Origin: Rhizobium sp. BG4
Lineage (GTDB): Bacteria > Pseudomonadota > Alphaproteobacteria > Rhizobiales > Rhizobiaceae
Assembly (NCBI RefSeq): GCF_016864575.1
Contig: NZ_CP044126.1
Coordinates: forward strand, 1,439,501 to 1,503,500
Direction: 5' to 3'
DNA length: 64,000 bases
Shown: positions 36,784 through 45,216 of the stretch, piece by piece
Numbering within the stretch: position 1 is the stretch's first letter
Layout of the letters: every line of letters starts with the position of its first letter
Program-made: the position numbers and the translations under genes
Notes under the pieces: model-generated
What the model saw: the letters and a program-made list of their open reading frames with translations, nothing else
Database searches by the model: none
Told to the model about the DNA's origin: nothing

Positions 36784-37806
36784 ATGAAAAAGATTGGCTT
36801 TCTCTCCTTCGGCCACTGGTCGCCCTCTCCGCAATCGCAGACCCGCTCGGCCGGCGATACGCTGCTGCAGTCGATCGATCTCGCCGTTGCCGCTGAAGAG
36901 CTCGGCGCCGATGGCGCCTATTTCCGCGTCCATCACTTCGCACGCCAGCTGGCTTCGCCTTTCCCGCTGCTCGCCGCCGTCGGCGCCAGGACGAAGAGCA
37001 TCGAGATCGGCACGGCCGTTATCGACATGCGCTACGAGAACCCGCTCTATATGGCGGAAGATGCCGGTTCGGCCGATCTGATCGCCGGCGGGCGCCTGCA
37101 GCTCGGCATCAGCCGCGGTTCGCCGGAGCAGGTGATCGATGGTTATCGCTATTTCGGCTACGCGCCCGCCGAGGGCGAGAGCGACGCCGATATGGGTCGT
37201 CGCCATACCGAAGTCTTCCTCGATGTGCTCAGGGGCGAAGGCTTTGCCGAGCCCAATCCGCGGCCGATGTTTCCGAACCCGCCCGGCAAGCTGCGCCTCG
37301 AGCCGCATTCGGAAGGTCTGCTTGAGCGCATCTGGTGGGGGTCAAGCTCCAATGCCACTTCGGTCTGGGCAGCCAAGTTCGGCATGAACCTGCAGAGCTC
37401 GACGCTGAAGACAGATGAGAGCGGCAAGCCCTTCCATGTCCAGCAGGCCGAGCAGATCCGCATCTATCGCGAGGCCTGGAAGGAAGCCGGTCACAAGCGG
37501 GAACCACGCGTCTCCGTCAGCCGCAGCATTTTCGCGCTGATGAACGACATGGACCGCGCCTATTTCGGCGCAAGCGGCCAGAGCCAGGACCAGATCGGCT
37601 ATATCGACCCGCAGACCCAGGCAATCTTCGGCCGTTCCTATGCCGCAGAGCCCGACAAGCTGATCGAGCAGCTGAAGAAGGACGAGGCGATCGCCGAGGC
37701 CGACACGCTGCTGCTCACCGTCCCGAACCAGCTCGGCGTCGCCTACAACGCGCATGTGATCGAGAGCATCCTGAAGCATGTCGCGCCGGCGCTCGGCTGG
37801 CGGTAA
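36784..37806 (+). CDS. LLM class flavin-dependent oxidoreductase
   Basis: A 340-residue luciferase-like monooxygenase fold, with SFGHWSPSPQSQTRSAGDTL, GADGAYFRVHHFARQLASPFPLLAAVGART (in outline) and QLGISRGSPEQVIDGYRYFG. It should use reduced FMN; the substrate is unknown. The ATG at 36784 (MKKIGFLSFG) is chosen over an upstream in-frame start because the family begins there. It converges with the Nit1C operon with no spacer (its stop ends at 37806, the next gene's at 37807), so the two may interfere transcriptionally. Confidence 0.85.
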   Translation: MKKIGFLSFGHWSPSPQSQTRSAGDTLLQSIDLAVAAEELGADGAYFRVHHFARQLASPFPLLAAVGARTKSIEIGTAVIDMRYENPLYMAEDAGSADLIAGGRLQLGISRGSPEQVIDGYRYFGYAPAEGESDADMGRRHTEVFLDVLRGEGFAEPNPRPMFPNPPGKLRLEPHSEGLLERIWWGSSSNATSVWAAKFGMNLQSSTLKTDESGKPFHVQQAEQIRIYREAWKEAGHKREPRVSVSRSIFALMNDMDRAYFGASGQSQDQIGYIDPQTQAIFGRSYAAEPDKLIEQLKKDEAIAEADTLLLTVPNQLGVAYNAHVIESILKHVAPALGWR

Positions 37807-38685
37807 TCAGCTCCAGGCCGAGAAGATCTGGCCGATCACTTTGCCGTCTTCGCGCAGGAGGCGGCAAAGTGCGGCGCCACGTTCAGGCGTCATCGCCATC
37901 AGCTCCAGATAGACCGTCTCCCCCTGCCGGATATTGCCGGAAAAGAATACGTCGCGGTGCCGGATCGGTCGCGTTGTGCCGAACCATCGGCCGAAGGCGC
38001 GATCGGCGATGGCCTGGAACTGCGCGAAATAGAAAAGCCCCGCACCGTTGAACTCCTGCGATGCATCCGGCTCGAAGCGGAAGCCACGCAATCGCTTCAG
38101 CGGGTTTGTCTGTAGGCCGAGATGCGTCTCGAGGTGGCCGGAGCGTAGCAGCGAGGCAGTGCGGGCGAGCGCGTTCTCCGCAGTAGCCTCCGACATGCCG
38201 GGTAGAGGCACTCGGGCGATCGAGTAATTGTCGCCGTCCCGGGTGCGGTGGACGAAGGTGGAGATCAGTTCAACATCGCCGATGGGTATGCCTCGGACTG
38301 ATAGCGCGTGGCGGGTAGAGACCTGTGTGCGCGAGACCGGGGTCAACGCCGAGCGAATGGTCAGGACGTCGTTGGCGCGCGCTTTGTCGAAGCGCGCATC
38401 CTGCAGCGAGGTCGCGCAGATCGCCGCATAGGCTTCGCCGCCGTCGGACGTGCGGAAATCGGCGTCGGGCATGCCGAGATGACGGGCAAGCATCAGCCAG
38501 TGCCGGTGGCCGAGTTCCTTCATCAGCCACGTCTCGGAGAGGCCGGCGGGGGTCATATGCGGCATGCCGATCAGCAGGTGCGGTGACAGTGCCTGCTCCA
38601 TCAGTTCCGCCACCGATGGTATTTGCGGTGGCAGATGGCTTTCCGTTTCCCGGGCATTCGCGAAGTCGAGGACGGCGATGTTCAT
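37807..38685 (-). CDS. LnmK/Pnap_2097-like biosynthesis protein, last gene of the Nit1C operon
   Basis: A 292-residue protein resembling the LnmK/Pnap_2097 family of hot-dog-fold acyltransferase/decarboxylases: LLIGMPHMTPAGLSETWLMKELGHRHWLML in outline, and GAGLFYFAQFQAIADRAFGR. LnmK acts in polyketide assembly by handling methylmalonyl groups on a carrier protein. The start at 38685 is used because the gene follows the flavoprotein stop by two bases; the longer upstream frame overlaps that gene. Its place at the end of a Nit1C operon is unusual and suggests an acyl step. I recognise the family by pattern only. Confidence 0.65.
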   Translation of the reverse strand: MNIAVLDFANARETESHLPPQIPSVAELMEQALSPHLLIGMPHMTPAGLSETWLMKELGHRHWLMLARHLGMPDADFRTSDGGEAYAAICATSLQDARFDKARANDVLTIRSALTPVSRTQVSTRHALSVRGIPIGDVELISTFVHRTRDGDNYSIARVPLPGMSEATAENALARTASLLRSGHLETHLGLQTNPLKRLRGFRFEPDASQEFNGAGLFYFAQFQAIADRAFGRWFGTTRPIRHRDVFFSGNIRQGETVYLELMAMTPERGAALCRLLREDGKVIGQIFSAWS

Positions 38686-38687
38686 GC

Positions 38688-39959
38688 TCAGCCGCCCGCC
38701 GCCTGTTTCAGCACCGGCAGGGCGCTTTCCAGATGTCCGGCGAGGTGGCCGACGACATGTTCGGCATCCTTGCCGACGGCAAGGAAGCGGCCGGAGCCCC
38801 AGGTCCACAGCCACGGCAGCCCCAGCACATAGACGCCGTCGATGCCGGTGACGCCGCGCCGCTGGACGGGATAGCCGGTGCCGTCGAAGATCGGCAGGCC
38901 GACATAGGACCAGTCTGGCGAAAAGCCGGTGGCCCAGATCACCGAAGTGATGCCTTCCGCCTTGAGATCGAGTTCGACCGGTTCGCCCTCGGGTTCCCAC
39001 AGCGGCGTATAGACGCTCGCCGGCGGCGCATCGATGCCCTTTTCAGCGATGTGGCGGTCGATCAGCGCGTTGATACCGTTATAGACGCGGTCGGCATTGT
39101 CGAGATTGGATTTCAGATTGGGCGCAAACAGCATCTTGCCGTTCGAGACGCCTTCCATGCGGCCATAGAGCGCCATGCCTTCGAGGGCAAACTTGCGCAG
39201 ATCGAGATCGCGGCCGCCATCGCGCCCGGTGAGATAGTGGTTGGTGTCGTGCTTCTTCTTGGTCATGCCGTCATGCTCGACGGTGATGTCGTACTGGCCG
39301 ACATCGGCCAGCCAGTCCACCACATCGCGGCCGCGATAGAAGCGGGCGCAGCGCGGCGCGTTGCCGGTGACCATATGCACCTTGCGCCCGGCCAGATGCA
39401 GATCCTCGGCGATCTGGCAGCCGGACTGGCCCGAACCGACGACGACGACGGCACCGTCCGGCAGCAGGCTTGGATTGCGGTAATCGGCCGTGGGGATCTG
39501 CAGGATATCGTCGGGCAGCCGCTCGGCGGCGCGCGGTATTGCGGGCGCGCTGTAGAGGCTGGTGGCGATGATGACGCTGTCGGCGGTGATGCTGCCAGCC
39601 GAGGTCTCGATCTTGAAGAGATCGCCGGTCTTTTCCAGCGAAGTGACGCTGGTGCCTTCCAGCACCGGCGCATTCACCTTCTTCACGAAGCGGTCGACAT
39701 AGCCGATGATTTCATCCTTCACCATGAAGCCGTGCGGATCGTCGCCGTCATAGGGATGATCGGGAAGCTGGCACTGCCAGTTTGGCGTCACCAGGCAGAA
39801 GGCATCCCAGCGCTCGTTCTTCCATTTGTGCGCCACCGTCTTCTTCTCGAAGACGACATGATCGATGCCGTGCTTCTTCAGATAATGGCTGGCCGAAAGA
39901 CCGGCCTGTCCGCCGCCTATAACGGCAGTGCTGTAATGCGGCTTGAGGAGAAATGTCAT
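38688..39959 (-). CDS. nitH: Flavin-dependent oxidoreductase of the Nit1C cluster (MSMEG_0569 type)
   Basis: A 423-residue FAD/NADPH monooxygenase-like protein. The FAD site (VIGGGQAGLSASHYLKKHG) is at the N-terminus, the NADPH site (VVVGSGQSGCQIAEDLHLAG) in the middle, and the ATGFSPDW strand near the C-terminus. It resembles flavin monooxygenases that oxygenate N or S atoms. In the Nit1C cluster a flavoprotein of this type is constant. It starts 12 bp after the small gene upstream and ends two bases before the LnmK-like gene, so co-transcription is nearly certain. The substrate is not known. Confidence 0.82.
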   Translation of the reverse strand: MTFLLKPHYSTAVIGGGQAGLSASHYLKKHGIDHVVFEKKTVAHKWKNERWDAFCLVTPNWQCQLPDHPYDGDDPHGFMVKDEIIGYVDRFVKKVNAPVLEGTSVTSLEKTGDLFKIETSAGSITADSVIIATSLYSAPAIPRAAERLPDDILQIPTADYRNPSLLPDGAVVVVGSGQSGCQIAEDLHLAGRKVHMVTGNAPRCARFYRGRDVVDWLADVGQYDITVEHDGMTKKKHDTNHYLTGRDGGRDLDLRKFALEGMALYGRMEGVSNGKMLFAPNLKSNLDNADRVYNGINALIDRHIAEKGIDAPPASVYTPLWEPEGEPVELDLKAEGITSVIWATGFSPDWSYVGLPIFDGTGYPVQRRGVTGIDGVYVLGLPWLWTWGSGRFLAVGKDAEHVVGHLAGHLESALPVLKQAAGG

Positions 39960-39971
39960 GGGACGTTCCTT

Positions 39972-40258
39972 TCAGAGAATGAAGCTTTGGCAGCGCACGC
40001 GCGCATCGGCGTCGGATAAGAAGCGGGTACCGGCCTCCTCGATGCGGGCGAGCTGGCCGCGGGCGAGTGAGCAGGGGTAGCCGTATTTCGCCTCGACCCG
40101 GTCGCTGGCGATGCCAAGTGCCTGACGGCTGCGGTCGAGAAAGTCGCGGATCGGATAGGTCTGGCCTTCCTCGAAGAACTCGCGGATCACCAGCGAGGGC
40201 GAGTAGCAGGTTTCCTCCCGCCATCGGGCCAGGCGATGACGAAGCGCATTTCAGGCAT
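39972..40258 (-). CDS. nitG: Small Nit1C-cluster protein (MSMEG_0570 type), frame broken at a homopolymer
   Basis: From the ATG at 40258 the frame reads MPEMRFVIAWPDGG, then fails. Adding one G to the minus-strand GGG (plus-strand C run 40217-40219) gives DGGEETCYSPSLVIREFFEEGQ and a complete 95-residue protein that continues EAKYGYPCSLARGQLARIEE. Homologues are called nitrogen-starvation response proteins and occur only in this cluster context; their function is unknown. The start overlaps the glycosyltransferase end by eight bases. As printed, only the downstream part from a GTG at 40190 is open. Confidence 0.65.
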
Positions 40259-41537
40259 GGGCGGGCTCCCTCAATGTCTCGTAGGCGTCGAGATGGGCAG
40301 CGGCGGTGCGCCGCCAGCCATGACCGGCGGCGATCACCAGGCCGCGCGGGACCAGCCGCTGCCGCACCGGCGGCATCAGCGAAATCGCCATAGCTTCGGC
40401 AATCGAGGCGGGATTGTGCGGATCGCACCAGATGGCATCGCCAGAGCCGAGATATTCGGTGAAGGGCGCAATCGAGGAGACGACAACGGGAATGCCGCTT
40501 GCCATCGCTTCCAGCACGACAAGGCCGAAGCCTTCCTTGACCGACGCAAAGACCAGAGCATCGGCGAGGCGGTAAAGCGCTGGCATGTCCTCATCGGCGA
40601 CCGTGCCGAGGATATGGACGGCGCCCATATGATCGCCGAGGGCGGCGAGGGCTGCGCGAAACTCGCCCTGATAGCCGCGGTGATCGAGCAGCGATGCGCC
40701 ACCGGCGATGACGAACTGTGCGTCGGGGCGGATGGCGCGCACCTGCCGGAAGGCTTCGAGCATCGAGAGCGTGTTCTTGCGCGCCTCGATGCCGCCGACC
40801 GACAGGAAGATCGGCCCTGCGGGCAGGCCGAGCTTGCGGCGCAGCGCCGAACCATCGGCGGATGGAGAGAAGCGGTTGGTATCGACGCCGTTGCCGACGA
40901 TGGTCGAGGAAATCCCGCGTTCGCGCTTCAGCCTGTCGCGCCACAGGGCGCTGACGGTGAAGAACAGGTCAGCATTGTCGATCGAACGGTCCTGCAGCGC
41001 CATCAGCCTGGCATCGCTGAACTGGTCGATATGATGGACCGTGCGGGCGAAGCCGGCGATGAGGCCACGTTCCTTGAGCGTTGCCAGCGCATTGCCCGAA
41101 ATGCCGTCGTGGGCGTGGAACAGGTCGAAGTCACGATTGGCGGGGTTTTCGAAGTGATCAAGGTAGTCGGCAATGCGCTGCTCGACCATGACAGTCATGT
41201 CGGAGAGCATGGAGTTCGCGGCCCCCTCATCCGCCTGCCGGCACCTTCTCCCCGATGGGGAGAAGGGATCTGCGACTTGCTCAACATCCCCTTTCCCCTC
41301 GGGGAGAGGGTAGGATGAGGGGGCTGTAGTCTCAGTGTTTGCGGGCTGGGCAACCGGTATGCAGACGGTCTGGCATGTCGTTGCCCTGAAGAACCCGGCG
41401 CCTGTCGCATCCGGTGCATGCAGGACAACATCATGACTAAGTGCCGTCAGCGCCTCCGAAAGCTGCATGGCATGCACCACGCCGCCGCGCGGATTGGTGG
41501 AGTGCGAGAGCATCGCGATGCGCAGCGGGCGGCTCAT
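40251..41537 (-). CDS. Glycosyltransferase of the Nit1C cluster (MSMEG_0565 type, GT4-like) with an in-frame palindromic insert
   Basis: A 428-residue GT-B fold enzyme: MLSHSTNPRGGVVHAMQLSEAL at the N-terminus and the nucleotide-sugar EGFGLVVLEAMASGIPVVVS region near 330-350 (both in outline). It should transfer a sugar from a nucleotide donor in the cytoplasm. Residues about 72-106 (APSSYPLPEGKGDVE and on to DEGA) do not fit the domain; they are encoded by a 104-bp palindromic element at 41221-41324 which keeps the frame open. The insert falls before VEQRIADYLDHFE, in a likely surface loop. It overlaps nitF by four bases (ATGA). Confidence 0.82.
   Translation of the reverse strand: MSRPLRIAMLSHSTNPRGGVVHAMQLSEALTALSHDVVLHAPDATGAGFFRATTCQTVCIPVAQPANTETTAPSSYPLPEGKGDVEQVADPFSPSGRRCRQADEGAANSMLSDMTVMVEQRIADYLDHFENPANRDFDLFHAHDGISGNALATLKERGLIAGFARTVHHIDQFSDARLMALQDRSIDNADLFFTVSALWRDRLKRERGISSTIVGNGVDTNRFSPSADGSALRRKLGLPAGPIFLSVGGIEARKNTLSMLEAFRQVRAIRPDAQFVIAGGASLLDHRGYQGEFRAALAALGDHMGAVHILGTVADEDMPALYRLADALVFASVKEGFGLVVLEAMASGIPVVVSSIAPFTEYLGSGDAIWCDPHNPASIAEAMAISLMPPVRQRLVPRGLVIAAGHGWRRTAAAHLDAYETLREPAHA
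41221..41324. repeat. Palindromic element inside the glycosyltransferase gene
   Basis: Perfect 12-bp terminal inverted repeats, gccccctcatcc (41221-41232) and ggatgagggggc (41313-41324), enclose two further hairpins (ttctccccgatggggagaa and cccctttcccctcggggag, approximately). The structure and its translation (PLPEGKG, PFSPSGR) are typical of short Rhizobiales palindromic repeats that can insert in genes without breaking the frame. Confidence 0.8.
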
Positions 41538-42561
41538 GCGGCATCCTCCCGGCTGGCGACGGCTGGTCCAAGCCGCAGCAACGGGGTTTTTGCGTAGTCG
41601 CGGATGACGGCGCGCGCAGTGCCGTCAGTGATCGCAACCTCGCTGCCTGGTACGACCGTGCCGATTGCGGCGGCTGTGATGCCGCGGGCCGAGAACCTGG
41701 AAATAACGGCGTCGACATTCTCCGGCGCGACCGACAGCAGATAGCCGTAGCTCGGGAAAGTCGCGAGCCAGCGGTCGAGCGTCACGCCTGATGGCAGCGG
41801 GATCGCCGCGACGTTGATCTCGATGCCGACGCCGGAGCATTCGGCGAGCATGATCGCGGTGCCGGGAATGCCGCCCTGGCTGATATCCTTGGCGGCGAGC
41901 GCCAATCCGGCCTCGGCGATTTCGGGCAGGATTTCCAGATCGCCGCGCAGCCGGGCAGGGGGCGCATCGGTCGCCGCTTCCCAGTTGTTAAAGGGCTCGC
42001 GGTAGCGGCCGCGATGATCGGCCGCGGCGATCAGCACATCGCCGGGGCGGGCGTCGAAGCTGGTCAGCAGCCTTTTCGCCCGGCCGAGAATGGCGACGGA
42101 GAGCTGGTGGCGGTCGGTGCGGATATTGGTGTGACCGCCGACGATCGGCACGCCATAGGTCCGTGCCGCCGCCCGCATGCCTTCCAGAACCGGAGCGGCA
42201 TTCTCCTCGCCATTCGCCCAGAGCGCATCGACGACCGCAACGGGTCGTCCGCCCATGGCGGCGACATCGGAGATATTGACCATCACCCCGCACCAGCCGG
42301 CAAACCAGGGATCGGCGGTGACGAACTCGTTGATGAAGCCTTCGATGGCAAACAGCAGATAGCCGTCGCCATCGGGGAGTGCCGCACAGTCGTCGCCGAC
42401 GGGCACTGTCACCTGGTCTGGCCCCTCCCCCTTGTGAGGAGGGGTTGGGGAGGGGTTTAACCCAGGGCTTCCGCCGCAAACCCAATATCAGCCTTTGCAG
42501 CGATACCCGCGGATGCCCGGAGCTTTTCGGCCAGCGCCTTGATGTCGATCGCGCCCATCAT
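41534..42561 (-). CDS. nitF: AIR synthase-related protein of the Nit1C cluster (Sll0787 type), with palindromic insert and a frame break
   Basis: From the ATG at 42561 (MMGAIDIKALAEKLRASAGI) 34 residues are read, ending EALG then TAA. Adding one G to GGG (plus-strand 42461-42463) continues as LNPSPTPPHKGEG-PDQVTVPVGDDCAALPDG, giving a 342-residue PurM/ThiL-like ATP-binding enzyme. The 13-residue LNPSP insert comes from the repeat at 42421-42460. As printed, a GTG at 42412 starts the rest (292 residues) and would lack about 34 N-terminal residues. The start overlaps nitE (ATGA). By family it may activate a carbonyl or amide oxygen with ATP. Confidence 0.72.
42421..42460. repeat. Short palindromic repeat inside nitF
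   Basis: The arms cccctcccc and ggggagggg, with a second pair around ttgtgagg, make a 40-bp GC-rich hairpin element. It is another Rhizobiales-type repeat; one of its frames reads NPSPTPPHKGEG. It sits where the nitF coding sequence passes from its N-terminal helix to the PVGDD core. Confidence 0.75.
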
Positions 42562-43100
42562 GCCGCCTTCTTCGTTAGTGCCACGAAACCGGCCTCCGGT
42601 GTCGGGCAGGGCGGATACCAGGCGAGATCGGCCTTCATCCGCAGATGCGGCTTGCCGTAGATCTCGAATTCCTCGACGACATCCCAATGCAGGCGGCGGA
42701 AGAGTAGGCCGTTCTGCACCTGCACATTGGCAAGGAACGTGTGGCAGCCTATGGCATTGGCCGAGGAGACGGCGAGCTTGATCAGCGTCGCGCCGAGCGC
42801 TCCGATCTTGCGGAAATCCTCGTGGACGGCGAGGCGCGAGCCCCACCAGAGCCCGGGCTCCTCCTCATGAATACGCACCGTCCCGGCCAGCCGGTCTGAG
42901 GCGACGCCCATCATCGAGAGCGCGACGATCGGGATGGCGTGGTCGTCGATCGCGTCGCGATCATCGCCGTCGAAAATCTTCTGCTCCTCGCAGAAGACGG
43001 CGCGGCGCAGCGCATGTGCCTGCTGCCTTTCCCAGCACGAGGTGGCGAACTTCACCTGGAATTCCGCGGCGCAGTAGGGAGCGAAGGGTTCGTGCATCAT
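42558..43100 (-). CDS. nitE: GNAT family N-acetyltransferase of the Nit1C cluster (MSMEG_0567 type)
   Basis: A 180-residue GNAT-fold protein: HALRRAVFCEEQKIFDGDD, then IVALSMMGVASDRLAGTVRI and the acetyl-CoA binding helix KIGALGATLIKLAVSSANAIG (in outline). It probably acylates an amine or hydroxyl of a small molecule. The ATG at 43100 overlaps the nitD stop (ATGA) and its own stop overlaps the nitF ATG, so nitD-nitE-nitF are translationally coupled. In some bacteria this domain is fused to the AIR-synthase-like domain; here they are separate genes. Confidence 0.85.
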   Translation of the reverse strand: MMHEPFAPYCAAEFQVKFATSCWERQQAHALRRAVFCEEQKIFDGDDRDAIDDHAIPIVALSMMGVASDRLAGTVRIHEEEPGLWWGSRLAVHEDFRKIGALGATLIKLAVSSANAIGCHTFLANVQVQNGLLFRRLHWDVVEEFEIYGKPHLRMKADLAWYPPCPTPEAGFVALTKKAA

Positions 43101-44221
43101 TTGGTCAGCATCCTTTCGTACGTCGAAAGGGCCGAGCAGGCGCCGCATTTGCCACAACCGGCCTTGATGTCGACGGCCTTTAGGCCGCTATCGACCAGCA
43201 TCTTCGAGAGCGGGCCGAGGATCGAATGCATGAAATCCGGCTTCGGCGCCGGGTGGCTTTCGAGCGGCGTTCCGGAGATTGGCACGAAGGGCACGACGAA
43301 GGGATAGACACCGATCGCCACCAGCTTTTCGCAGATTTCAAGGATCGCCTCGCGGGTATCGCCGAGACCAGCGAGGATATAGGTGGAGACCTGGCCGCGG
43401 CCGAAGACCTCGACTGCCGCCTTGAAGGACGCCAGGTACTTCTCGATCGAGACCTGCGCCTTGCCGGGCATGATGCGGGCGCGCACCTCCGGTGTGACGA
43501 CCTCGAGATGCATGCCGAGCGCATCGACGCCAGCATCCTTCATGATCTGGAACCAGGCATCGTCTTCCGGCGGCTCGCATTGCGCCTGGATCGGGATATC
43601 GACCGCCGCCTTGATGGCACGGGCGCTGTCGGCGAGGATGGAGGCGCCGCGATCCGAACCCTTCGGCGTTCCCGTCGTCATCACCATATGCTTGACGCCA
43701 TCGAGCTCGACGGCGGCTTTTGCCACTTCGGCAAGCTGCTCCGGTGTCTTGTGGGCGATGGTGCGGCCGGCGGCGAGCGACTGGCCGATGGCGCAGAACT
43801 GACAGGTCTTGGTGCGGCTCTGATAGCGAATGCAGGTCTGCAGCACCGTCGTTGCCAGTACATCGCGGCCATGCAGCACGGCGATCTGCGAATAGGGGAC
43901 GCCATCCGCCGTTGTGCGCTCGTAGAAGCGGGGGCGCAGCGGGAAGGAGACTTCGCCGAGCACGCGGCCATCGCGGCTGATGCGGCTCTTGCCCTCTTCA
44001 TCAGGCTTGTCCACCAGATAGGGGCTTTCAAAGGCCGGGGCGGTGTGCACCGGCACCATGACGGTCATCCCGTCGATGGTCATCGGCTTATGGTCGGACG
44101 GACCGGCGCCGCCGCGGCGGCTCTCGTGCCCGGCCTTGGGATCAACCAGCCTGGCTCCGTAGGACTGCAACTCGTTGATCAGGATCTCGGTCGGAAGACG
44201 TGTCGTCGTACTGGTATCCAT
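43097..44221 (-). CDS. nitD: Radical SAM protein of the Nit1C cluster (MSMEG_0568 type)
   Basis: A 374-residue radical SAM enzyme with an atypical cluster motif: C130, C140 and C143 (CX9CX2C in TCIRYQSRTKTCQFCAIG) in place of the common CX3CX2C. A second cysteine group, C356, C359 and C362 (CGKCGAC), near the C-terminus could hold an auxiliary cluster. Radical SAM enzymes make a 5'-deoxyadenosyl radical for difficult bond changes; the substrate here is unknown. The ATG at 44221 has aaggag eight bases upstream, so the 80-bp overlap with nitC looks real. Confidence 0.88.
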   Translation of the reverse strand: MDTSTTTRLPTEILINELQSYGARLVDPKAGHESRRGGAGPSDHKPMTIDGMTVMVPVHTAPAFESPYLVDKPDEEGKSRISRDGRVLGEVSFPLRPRFYERTTADGVPYSQIAVLHGRDVLATTVLQTCIRYQSRTKTCQFCAIGQSLAAGRTIAHKTPEQLAEVAKAAVELDGVKHMVMTTGTPKGSDRGASILADSARAIKAAVDIPIQAQCEPPEDDAWFQIMKDAGVDALGMHLEVVTPEVRARIMPGKAQVSIEKYLASFKAAVEVFGRGQVSTYILAGLGDTREAILEICEKLVAIGVYPFVVPFVPISGTPLESHPAPKPDFMHSILGPLSKMLVDSGLKAVDIKAGCGKCGACSALSTYERMLTK

Positions 44222-45191
44222 CGGTGTTGCTCCTTGCGGCTGCGGTTTCGAAAGAATTCTGGGAAGCGATCATCGGCGCGGTGGCGCGGCCATCGATGAC
44301 GAGGTGAAGCAGTTCGGGGCGGGCGTAGTGGCCGACCGAGTCCATCATCCGTTTGCGCTTGATGATCAGGCTCATGTCGAGATCGGCGATCAGGATGCCT
44401 TCGCCCTCGGTGACCGGCGGGGCCAGATGCTTGCCCTCGGGCGAGATGATCGCCGTCATGCAGCCGCCGCGTAGCGCCTTCTGCAGGTTCTGGTCCGGCG
44501 TGATCGAGACGATCTGCTCGTCGGTCAGCCAGCCCGTGGCGTTGACGACGAAGCAGCCGCTTTCCAGCGCATGGTGCCGGATCGTCACTTCCATCTGCTC
44601 GGCGAAGATCGGGCCGACCATCGAGCCCGGAAACTGGGCAATATGGATTTCCTCGTGCTGCGCCATCAGCGCGTAGCGGGCGAGCGGATTGTAATGCTCC
44701 CAGCAGGCGAGCGCGCCGAGCCGGCCGATGCGGCTATCGACGACAGTGAGCCCGGAACCATCGCCCTGGCCCCAGATCATTCGCTCGTGGAAGGTGGGGG
44801 TGATCTTGCGCCGCTTCAGCAGTAATTTGCCGTCGGCATCGAAGAGGAGCTGGGTATTGTAGAGCGAGCCGTGATCCCGCTCGTTGACGCCGAGGGCCAC
44901 GACGATGCCGTTCTCCCGGGCGGCGGCCGCGACGGCATCGGTTGCCGGGCTCGGGATGGTGACGGCCTCCTCGTAGAGGCGAACGTGCTCGCGTCCCGAA
45001 AGGACGGGTGGCAGCACGAAGGAGAAATACGGATACCAGGGAACGAAGGTCTCCGGGAAGACGATCAGCTCGGCACCTTTCGACGCCGCCTCGCGGATGG
45101 CGTCGAGCACGCGCGCCAGCGTCTTCTCCCGGGAGGTCAGATCGGGAGCGATCTGCGCGGCGGCGGCCCGGACGGTCAGTTTCTTCTCCAT
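44142..45191 (-). CDS. nitC: Nitrilase of the Nit1C cluster (Sll0784/Nit1 type)
   Basis: A 349-residue nitrilase with the full catalytic triad: E47 (FPETFVPW), K129 (KRRKITPTFHERMIWGQGD in outline) and C163 (LACWEHYNPLARY). Nitrilases hydrolyse nitriles to carboxylic acid and ammonia. The Nit1 subgroup lies in a conserved cluster, and loss of nitC abolishes growth on cyanide in a Pseudomonas strain, from which cyanide or a cyanide-derived nitrile is thought to be the substrate. Its C-terminal DGYQYDDTSSDRDPD tail overlaps nitD by 80 bp. Confidence 0.9.
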   Translation of the reverse strand: MEKKLTVRAAAAQIAPDLTSREKTLARVLDAIREAASKGAELIVFPETFVPWYPYFSFVLPPVLSGREHVRLYEEAVTIPSPATDAVAAAARENGIVVALGVNERDHGSLYNTQLLFDADGKLLLKRRKITPTFHERMIWGQGDGSGLTVVDSRIGRLGALACWEHYNPLARYALMAQHEEIHIAQFPGSMVGPIFAEQMEVTIRHHALESGCFVVNATGWLTDEQIVSITPDQNLQKALRGGCMTAIISPEGKHLAPPVTEGEGILIADLDMSLIIKRKRMMDSVGHYARPELLHLVIDGRATAPMIASQNSFETAAARSNTDGYQYDDTSSDRDPDQRVAVLRSQAG

Positions 45192-45216
45192 GGCAAAAAA
45201 ATCCTTGCTTCGGTTT

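Noticed and set aside
37807..39000. A 397-residue version of the LnmK-like protein
   Set aside because: The first ~105 residues are an Arg-rich shadow of the flavoprotein gene; the start at 38685 gives a two-base gap to that gene and the family N-terminus.
42558..43157. An N-terminally longer GNAT protein starting at 43157
   Set aside because: The start at 43100 overlaps the nitD stop (ATGA) and fits the family; the extra 19 residues overlap the cysteine-rich nitD tail and look unconserved.
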